The translations under genes were made by a program, and so were the position numbers. From Ophioceras dolichostomum (taxonomy: Eukaryota > Ascomycota > Sordariomycetes > Magnaporthales > Ophioceraceae), in NCBI GenBank assembly GCA_003049485.1, contig PYST01000200.1:1-62504 (forward strand): a stretch of 62,504 nucleotides of DNA, read 5' to 3'. Each line of letters starts with the position of its first letter. Position 1 is the stretch's first letter. The notes below the pieces were generated by a model. The model was given only the letters and a program-made list of their open reading frames with translations. It was not told where the DNA came from and ran no database searches. Positions 44,101 through 54,200 of the stretch are shown piece by piece.

Positions 44101-47100
44101 CAGGACCAACATTGCTCTTCAAACAACACCAGACTCTTCACCGCCGGAAAGCGGAGAGAAGAGAAAAAACCAAAACACGCTACGGTCCGCTCTCCTTCGA
44201 GTCTGGTCATCATCAATCAACAGGATAAGAACCCACCTCAACAAACTGTGAGGTGTCACTTCAGCTTCGCACAGGTGCAGCCGGTCTGGGAAGCCGGAGG
44301 CTAGCCGTCCAAACTGGAAGCTAATGCAGTTTCCTCTCCACATTAGCTTCGTATCTCTTTTCGTTACTCGATAAGGGATACACTATTGAGGTAGGAGGAG
44401 ATCGAAGGGGCCCGCCCTGGACCTTCCTTCTTTTCCTCCCCCCTTCCGACACCCAAAAGGAACTTCCTCCTCGAAAACTTCTTCAGTGCCGCCGCGCTTT
44501 TGAGGAAGGAACTGTTAGGAACAAAGGCCGCAAGTTCCGCGGAGCGAACTGCAGAGAGTCCGGAGAACGCCGCAAGCAAGGGAGAAAAAAAAAAGTCGCG
44601 CCCTCGTGATGAAGGATATCGGCGCCGACCAATCCCCCGTGTCCTTTTTCTATCTCTGATTCGCCCGCCAACTTTCGTCTTCCCTCCTCCTCCTCCTCCT
44701 CCTCCCTTACGAAATACTCCTTACTAGAACCTTCATCAGCACCTGTCGTCACCAACGCGCCAATGTGACTCGAGTTTGAATTGGACCGGACTGGACTGGA
44801 CTGTACTAGACCGGGACCCTCTCTCGCATCCGAGGGAAAGGATTTCTGTTCTGGACCAAGCAGGAAACAAGGAAGAGAGGCAGGAGGAAGCATTCAACGC
44901 GCCCGGAACACGCAGCATCACCCCCTCTCGTGATACACACCAGCCAACCAGAAAGAAAACATCTTGGCGCTGCTCCTCCTCTTTCTTTGCTGCTACTAGC
45001 CTCATGCGGGACCCGCCGCCGGGGATCCATTTCTATCTATCCCGGACATACGTACCTACATACCTTCACAGACATGCCCCTCTTCCATCCTCCTCCTCCT
45101 TCTCGTCCTTCGGCAGCCGGCGGCGGTAGGGTGGATGAGCGGTCTGCAAGAGAATGGGGACACAAAACACACGGGAGATCCATTTTGGCTCCGTATCCAT
45201 TCCATTCCATCATCCCCTTGCTTCGTTTCCTCATCTTCGCCTCCTGGTTCGTAGTATAAATTTTTTTTTTTGCCTTGTGGTCGTGGTCTGTTCATTTCTC
45301 TCCTGACAGCTTCATCAAGCGAGGCGAAGCGGCAGGCAAATGATGATGACGGACAGACACACGAGCCGGCACTACAGGTCAGCAAGAGCTGTTGTTTGGT
45401 TCTGTTACCTAAAAGTGTGGCTTTATGTTTTTTTTTCCTGCTCACCGCATCGCAGGCGAGCAAAGGTGAGGTGGTTGGTGTTCATCATCAACGAACCCCT
45501 TTGTCGCTTTGGTTTCGCTTTCTTCCCGGCGTGTTTTCTTTTATTTTTCCCTCTCTGCCTCTCTCTCTCTCTCTCAAATATTCCGTACCTAGGTGCCCAA
45601 CTTCACTCCCATTCGCCAATGGACGGTGGGTGACATATGGTCGATGCTCACTGGTCAAAGAAAGGCACACATGCACGCTGCTGCAGATGCAGGCGGAGTG
45701 CACGTACGCACCTGTGACCGAGAGAATACAGAAGTTGGTCATGCGGGCGGCTTCTCAAACAGGACAGACGGGACAAGATGCTCGTTCAAGGAGTTTCTCT
45801 GGCCAATTTTCGTCGGTTTGCTGCCCGTCCTCTTTCTCTCTTCCTCTCTTAGTAGTCCCCTTCCTCAGCAAACATGACAACGGACTGCGCTCGCCGTGAG
45901 ACACAAGGCATTGCTCCATTCCTGGTGCTCTTGTCCAATCTGGGGGTGGACTGATCTAGGTTTCATTCCCTCCCGTTCCCCGGCTTTTTTTTATTTTTTA
46001 TTTTCCCCAGTCTGAACGGGAGCTGCGCTGGCAAGGGATGGCAGGGGAATGTTGGCTGGGCGTTTGCTCTCGCGGAAGCTTACTGATGATGGATGCGTCG
46101 TGTATCAGTGCAGTCAGTTCCGTCATACCTTTCTCTACACACGTAAGGTAAGGTCTGACTGACTGACTGACTGACTGACTGACGAGAGGACGAACGGACG
46201 AGCAACATGACACAGCAGAGAAAAGTCGGGGATGAGAAAAGGACTTCGATGCTGAGAGAGTCGCACAAGAGGCGGCAAGTTGTGCACTGCTTCTGCTCTC
46301 GTCCTTGAACCACTGAACCAACAGATCAGCAAGGAGGAGATTGTTGTCTTGTACTACGGATTTCTGGACACGTCATCGCCGTCACCGCCGCCTCCGTCGC
46401 CCGCAAAACAAAAGTAGGTACCTGCCGAGACGAAAGAACGGACAAGACGGCACACGGCAGCTCAAATTTCCCCCGTGAGGTCTCAGAAACAAGATCAGAC
46501 CGGTCAAGTTGCGGCGGCTCTGCTCAAACTATCTGATATCCTAACCTCTCACCTCCGATGCCGGGGAAGAAAGAGGATGGAGTGCAAGAAGTGTACTATA
46601 GGTAATCGTGGCCTCATACAGGGCTTAGGTGCATGCATCTCTTGGAGGCTTACCGAATAGCTTGAATGGCCCGGAAGCTTTTCCGGCAAACAGTCACTAG
46701 TCAGACGGATGAACCTACCGGAATAGGCCGAAAAGCAAGGAGGAGTAGAGGGCTCTTCCGCCGCGTCCCGTCCGGGATGTGGAGGATCGTGTGATCCCGC
46801 TTACACCCCGCAATACGAGACATCTGTCGGTGAGGGAGGCGAGGAGGGGACTTGCGATCACAAAGACGGATTTTTTTTCCCTTTGACTCATCCTTGAAAA
46901 GGTACTCTTCCATCACTCGTAGTCATGGTCTGTAACGTTTGTCAGCCAAGTGAGGACGTACGTTACGTACCAACTACCTAGTATCTGGAGAGTAGACGTG
47001 ATGCCGCTGATGTTGTCTCATGATCTCAAGGAAGCGCATTGACAGTTGCAGGACAACGGACGGGCCTTGTTGCACTCTGTCGTCACACACTATCTTTCCT

Positions 47101-50100
47101 GTGCTGCAGGTGTACGGGAGATGCCGGATGCCAACGACGGGAGGACGACGATTGTCTCCTCGTGGGATGGTATGCAACCCTGCCTCCCGAAGATATCGTA
47201 TTGCCTAGCGCTGGCGTTAGGTGCACAGGCAGATAGGTACGTAGTAGATAACCGGCAGTCTAAGAGACCCTAGGGCTTCGTAGTCTTGTCGCGGTGAGCT
47301 AGCCAGCTGGCCGTCTTGCCGCTGCCCACAGCAAACGGAGGGACCTTCGATGAGCTAGCGCCTGGTAGCTCCCTGCATATCTTTCAGCAATAAAGATAAG
47401 AACTCGACGAGGGCGGCGGCCCATCGAGCTCAGTGGGGTCTGACCACATCGAGTCGTATCAAAGGGCCGACGAGATAGCTTCTGAAATTAAGGTAGGTAC
47501 CTAGGCAGGTTGGTAGCAATGCCGTACGGCACTCAACGTCTGTCTAACGACGGCCGATGTGTCCGTGGCGTGGCAGTCGCTGGTGCTCCGAAGTGGGTTT
47601 CGGTGTCGGGGAGGTCTTGAGGTGATGAGACCCACCTAATCTCGGCAGGACATCCGGTCGGAGCCGTCTGGCGTCCGGATCAACGGATACGTCCTGTACC
47701 CTGCTGTTGTGCTCGTCAGCTGTGTGCAAAATGTTTTTTTGTTTCAGATAGAAAACTTTCGACTTGTCACAAACGTATACAGTCTGAGAAAAAGGGACAG
47801 GACACGACAGGACAGGCTGGACACAACCATAATTGCACATCGGCGCGCATCGCATTTGCCTGCCTCCTGGGTACTGCATCATGTCTGGGGGAGGTGCGTT
47901 GGCCGAGGGTATGACAGACATTGACAGGCCGACAGTGAGTAACAGCGCCGTCGGGCGAGGCGGCCGCCTGAACAGGTCGCTGCCGCCACCGAGAACAACG
48001 TCCTGGTATTGGTAGAGGGTGATTATTACTGTAAGTCAACTGCAGCTAATCTGGTCGTCCGCTAGGATCCAGGGTCCGTTCGTTCAGCGGCTAGCCGGCC
48101 GTACCTAGCGAGCTAAACTTTTGAGTCGGGTGACACACTACCACAGGGAGACACACTCTCTCCCTCCCGGGTATTGAATGCGACGGCTTGACGGCTTGAG
48201 ATAAGGAGGAAGAAACTGGAAGAACGGACCCTGGGTTGGGATTGCCCTGGAACTACCATCTGTAGATAGTGCGATCATTCAGCCGAGGGATTCTCCGACT
48301 CTCCTTCTCTGGTTGGTGGCGATAATGTGACGAACCTAGATCTGTATCGGAGTACTCGATAACGGGAAGTTCTCGAAACCTGTTTTCTTCGCGCACTTGT
48401 TCTGCTGAGTCTTCTATCGTTGTAATATTGTCGATATCACTGGAAATATTGTAACGCTCGCTCCCCCCAAAACTTGCGCGTCAGCAGTTATCGTCGGCGC
48501 CGACGCTTCTCGATCTGGGAGCAAAATTGAAACGTGCACTTTTCTTTCGGTCGAGATGCGGCTGGACTGGGCTGGACTGGCGGGAGATGAGCGTCTTGTC
48601 TGGGAAGTGGCTTGCGATGATTTGGCTTTTGCTTCTGCAGAGTGGTTGCCCAGCTTGGAAAGGTGGTGGCGTCCAGGGGTCGATGAACACACATGAACCA
48701 CCCACGTCGCGTCGGGGTATCTTGCATGGATTGTTGCTATCTTTGACAACTTTCGTGCCCAGCCCAGCTGGCTGCCGGCTGCTGCAATCTGGAAACGGTT
48801 TCCAGGAACAGGCGAGGAGGGAAGGCCAGCAAGCCAGCCAGCCTCACCGTTGAGTCAGAAACGAGATGGTGGCGGACCTCCATGAGCGGCCGGCCGTTGG
48901 TGGGGGTTCCAGATTGCAGGAGTTGGGCTGTCGACGCCACCAATTTTCTATGCGCAACGTGTGATTGTGCGCAATGAACTGGAATTGGGGGTTTGGGCTG
49001 AAGGAGGTGGTAAGGAGAATAGCATGAAGTTGATCTGCCTCGTTAACGCGGGGCATCCAGCTGTCACATTAAGCAGACGGTTTAAGCAAGGGGTATTTCG
49101 TGTGCTCTCCCGCCTTGCTCGTCGATGACACAAATGCACATTTGCGAGCTGTCAGACAATCAATCACCTGCCGTGCGTGTGTTAAGGTATCCAAAAGGAC
49201 AAGGGAGGGGGCTGTGAACCGTCGTCGTCGTGCGTGTATGGTGCGTGTATGTTGTCCGTCCCTTCGCGCCGTCCTGCATGTAACGTGGATGAAGGGAGAC
49301 CAGACTTGCTCGATACGCACGAGGGGACTTTTTTTGGTAGACGAAGGAGGATGGACATCTCGTCGGTTCCGACTTTTCGATGTGAAGGGAGTCCGTGAGC
49401 TGTCTTGGAGGTCCGGGAACAGGCCTGCTCACGGTTCATCATGATCTTCTTTGCAGCGGAAGACCGACTTCAGAGCCAAACTCTTGCGCTCTCGAGGACG
49501 ACTCCTGATGCCCGTCCGTCCGTCCGTCCGCCTGTCCGTAGATACAGATCTTCGGGACCTGGTTTTCGCATACATATGTTAACTAACTGGATTAGAGCTG
49601 CATGCGACGACGGGCCAAAACCCTGCTTTGGCATGACATGAAATCCCGAAACCGAAGTCGAAAATGCAGTTCTGGCTGCAGCCGCACGCGCACAGGAGAG
49701 ATAGATAAGGAGGGACAACAGCTGAGCCGAGCCAACAACGCCGTTCGTCTCGGTTTTCGTCTTCAGATTGGCTGCAGCTCCTGGGGTTAGGGGGACACGA
49801 GGGGGACAAGGGGGGCGAGGAAGTCTTGGCGCTGCCATTATCAGAAGCTGGATGATATCAGGACGAGGAGATGAGACTGTCCCCAAAATCCGCCCGCGAT
49901 ATCAAGAATGGTAAAGCGAGGGAAGGAGAATAAATTTGGTCTGGACTTCGGAAGACGTCTCGGCAGTGGGACTGTCTCGATCCAACGATCCAACGACACG
50001 CCACGACGACACCGAGATGGGGGCCAAGCAACTGCCCTTCTGGCGGTACTAGTTATTAGCAAATACGGAATACTTGATGCGTAGGACCGAGGAGGACCTG

Positions 50101-51229
50101 CTGAGGTGGGTGACTGACTCCCTTCTCTAAGTCCCATCCACCTCACATATCTCATGCAAATGACCTCCCGGACACGAGCCGTCCATGTCTCGGCTTGTGA
50201 TCAGCCTTCGGGCGTGTAACAGGACAGAGGCCTGAAATTCTGTCAATACATCACAGATCAACCCATCGACAGATCACAGGTCGAAACGACAATCCAGCCC
50301 AATCACTTTGTACGTAACCCTTGTCTCGGGTCCCTTTCCCTTCGATAGCAGGTCGCCCAGTCGCCAGGCCAAAATTCCGTGCCGCTTCCTCCACCCCACG
50401 AGAGCACAAGAATTAAACCATAGGGTATTTCCCGTAGGCAGGAAATGGCTCCAGCGGGGGCGAACTTCAGACCATCGACCGTCGCGACCACTTGAAAATA
50501 CGGATACTGACTGGTTGACTGGTGGACGCAAGCCGGTTCCGGGTCTAGGTCTTTTCTTCCCTTCTGCCAATCCCTGTTTCCTGGACGAGTCGCAATCAAA
50601 ATTTGAAAGGATAATCAAAGACTTATAGCATGGAGTACCTGGGAAAGTGCTTCCTCGGATTCCCTGGCTGTCGCGTGCCTCTCTTTATTATTCATCATTC
50701 CCTCCCTTCCCTTGAACCATCCGTCCTCCACTTCTACCTTGTCGGCTATGCAACCGGATTTTTTTCTTTGAGTTTTTGTTGAAATTTTGGGCCCGCAACC
50801 CAGTGGATCATCATCAATAATTTTATGGAACAGCTTGAACGAGATTCCGTATCGAGGTGAGTTGAAGATAGGCCCCATCTTTTTATTCTCTGCCATCGAG
50901 GAGAGTTGAGACGACATGAGGGCCGGACGAACTACAACAACCTAGGTGGTTAGTGACCGGGCTCCTGTGGGTAGCGCCGGGAGACTTGACTGACTGACCT
51001 ATTTGCGCGACAACTCACCAAACTGCGCAGAGGAAGACATGCAGGCTTGTTCAACGAGGAGACCAACCGTTCAAGTCGCTATCATCATCCTGACCGAGCG
51101 CATCCACCACACACGGGCCGTCCCAGCCGACTTGGGGCCAACGATGATGATACGGGTGCACAGAGTATTGTGGACCAAAACGGAACAGACGTCGTGATAA
51201 AACTGGCATTGCTGGCAGCAGCCGACAAC
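41136..51229. other. Ten-kilobase interval without a supported gene
   Basis: Bounded by two divergent genes. I examined the longer open frames (43013-43654, 45270-45899, 47544-47921, 49470-49886). Most begin at non-ATG codons, carry UTR-like composition and show no domain. Notable content is GACT tetranucleotide repeats (46155-46182), GTCC repeats (49511-49530), CTC repeats (44683-44706), CT repeats (45550-45574), and several GTAGGTACCTAG-like motifs (45585, 46412, 46960-46980, 47233, 47491, 48101). It could hold long leaders with introns, non-coding RNA genes, or unrecognised intron-rich genes. Confidence 0.5.
46155..46182. repeat. (GACT)n microsatellite
   Basis: Seven consecutive CTGA/GACT units, perfect. 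Confidence 0.9.
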
Positions 51230-54200
51230 ATGGCTGCTCAGACACGAGAACTCGCAGGAGGAGGAGGAACAGGCGAGAACGGGAATGACGACACGAGTAC
51301 CTTTAGCGACGTGGAGCCGACCGTTGGCACCGCTGCTGGCACTGGCAGTTCAGGCGCCAAGAACCCAGCGATCCAGAACCATGACCAGCAGCACCCTGAC
51401 CATCCCGACTTCGCGGCAAACCCAAGCGGAAGCGAGTGCCCGTCGTCGCGGCCAGCTCACGCACTAGCACTAGAAGTGCTCCCAATGCAACCAAATGAGC
51501 CAAAAGTGTCGCCAGTGACCAGGAAGAACCCACCACGACGGAGGACACCATTACCACTAGCCAACTTATCACCCCAGACCCAGGACACCACCCAAGACGC
51601 CTCTGGAACCCATGGAGCCCAGTGCCAGGGCTCGAACTTATTCTTCTCTTTGACCGAAACAAAATCTCTTCCTTCGCTTTCGTTGTCGAACCCATGCGAC
51701 CACCATGATTTTTTTACTACCAGCAGTGGCCGAGTCGCGACGATACCGACAATAGCGGAAACAGATGAGGTCTTCTCCGTCGCGGCGGAGAACCGAAGCC
51801 GAAGCCGACCGCGAATCTGGCGCGAAAGTCAAAGGCAAAAAATGGATGACGACCAGGGGGAGGCAAATCCAATTGGGGCCAGAGGCGCAGGAACGCTGGC
51901 GCTCGGCACCCAATCACCTCCGCATCCACCACAGTTGGTACCAACGCCAACACGAGCCACAGTCACCGCCGCCGCCGCCGCTGAGAACGCCGCCCTGGAG
52001 ACTGCTGCACCACAAAGGGGATACGACCTCATTTCGAGCGTTTCGAGCCCGAATTCCATCACGACCACGTCTCCGCCCAGCAGCGCCTTCAGTCCAGCAG
52101 CAATCACCTCACCGTCACCGGCATCGACAGCTCCAGATGCAGATGCACACGTTGATGCCGATGTCGATAACCCCGACTCAGACACGAACACCTTAGAGAC
52201 ACCGGCAAAAACAACGTCACCCACCCCTATTGCTGGTGGTGCTGGTGGTTCTGGCGCCGGAGCTGACGCAGCAGCTATTCCTTCTCATGCGTCTACGGAG
52301 CACAGCATAATCGCTGTTGCTGCTGTTACTGACAACTCGAATACACTCCCGAGACAAACTGCACAGCCTGCAGAGTCCACCCAACCAACCACGACTACAT
52401 CCACAGCTGCAGCTGCCACTGGTGGTGCCCAAGATAGGGGTAACACCAGTAACAGCTCATCAACTTCTCCCAACCTGAACCTGAACATCACTTCAGGCAC
52501 CTCGAGCACCTCGAGCACCTCGAGCACCTCGCCGGGATCAAGATCTGCATCGGCAGCCCGGCCTCCCAGGCGTCTCGAAGCAACAACTTCTCAACAAGAG
52601 GAGGAGGAAGAATCCCGCCCGAGTTCGAACCCGCACAGCACGAGCCCGAACCTGAGCCGTAATGCTGCCACCACCCCTGCCGACTGCAACACAAGCCCAA
52701 CAAAGGTGATTCGGCCTGCCTTTACACGCCCGAGGAACCTGAGCCAATTGAGCCATCCGAGCCAGTTAAGCCAGCCTGTGCCGAAGCGTCCCCCTCTATC
52801 CCGGGCGTCCTCGACACGTAGTGTCTGCAGCGCTCCTCTCCAACATCCGACACCAGAGCTCAACGCCCGATCCGGTGCATACGTTGGCAACGTTGCCGCC
52901 CTCGAAGCCACCGCCGAGCGGTTTTCTATGACCTCGTCCATCGAGGACGCCATCCGAGAAGCACACGCAGAGCTCAAACGCTCCGACAGCCAGCGCTCCG
53001 CCATCCTTGCGTCCAGCGTCAGGAACCTCGAGACCTCGAGCGTCGCCGGCGAGTCCGCACCTGTGCCACCCTTCTCAAGACAGCTCTCTATCGTGAGCCT
53101 GAATAGCGCTGCTCGATCGGGCGGATACTCCCCAAGCGGCTACGTCATGTCTCCAAGCCACTCCTTCACCGCGAACCGGCTGAGGTCGGGAAGCAAAGCC
53201 AGCTCGACTGGCGCTCCCGCCTTCATCTCCGGCTCGATCTCAAGTTCTCCTCCCCCCATGCCAGAGACCCATGCTAGCGCCATGTCCAACGCTGGGACCT
53301 CTGCTGCCGCGGACGGAGAGGGTGGCAGCATAGCCTTCCTGTCCCGGCACGGACCCGGCAAGAGCTCGATACGCAGTGCGAGGTCCAACACCAACGGCCC
53401 ATCGCTTGCCGGCATCGCCGAGGTCGAGCTGCCCCTGACCCTCACCCAGGACGCACTCGACGAGGCAGACCGACTTACATCATCCGGGGATGAGAGGGGA
53501 GACGACGATACCATCCGCCCAAGCGCGCTGCAATTGGCGCACATGGGTTTCGACGGCCGCGGCCACTTGGACCTGGATCTCACGCCCAGCGCTGCCGACT
53601 GGATGCGTTATCCATCGTCCCCAGGCCACCACGAAGGTTTCGGGTACGACCAGCAATGGCAGTCCGGGTCCGGAGCCAGGTCCGGGTACCAGATGGTGTC
53701 ACAGCAGGACGCACCTTACTCTCCGGACCTCCACGATGACCGCCCCGGAACCGCTGCGTCCAACACGACCTTCAACCAGGCGCAAAGCGCTTTTGGAGAC
53801 TTCGACGGAGTGCATTGCGATCCGGACCTGAGCGACTTCCCTGGCTTCTCCGCCGAAGAGGCCCTCGCCCAAGCTGAGGCCCTCCAAGCCGAAGCAGATG
53901 CTCAAGCCGCTTTTGCGCGAGCCCAATCCGATGCCCAGGCCCAGACCCTGGCCCAAGAAGCTCAAGACCAAGTCGGCCCAGCTCAGGGTCAAGCATCGGC
54001 CGCAGCCCCTGCTCCAGATGCCCAACCCGAAGTGCAACAGCGCCCGCTGCGACGACCTCCACGACGGGTGCCCACAGAGCGGCCAAAGTCGTACTTCGAC
54101 CACAACCTCGGGCAGGAGATGATCTACTACCCAGCGCGGGTGCCTGCGATGCTCAACCTCCCACCGAAGCTGTCCAAGAAGCCGAAGGCGGCTGCCAGGA

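Noticed and set aside
45270..45899. 209-residue plus-strand ORF
   Set aside because: Non-ATG start and CT-repeat-derived Ser/Leu stretches.
51047..51229. Upstream extension of the giant ORF to a TTG
   Set aside because: No ATG in frame; ATG 51230 has good context.
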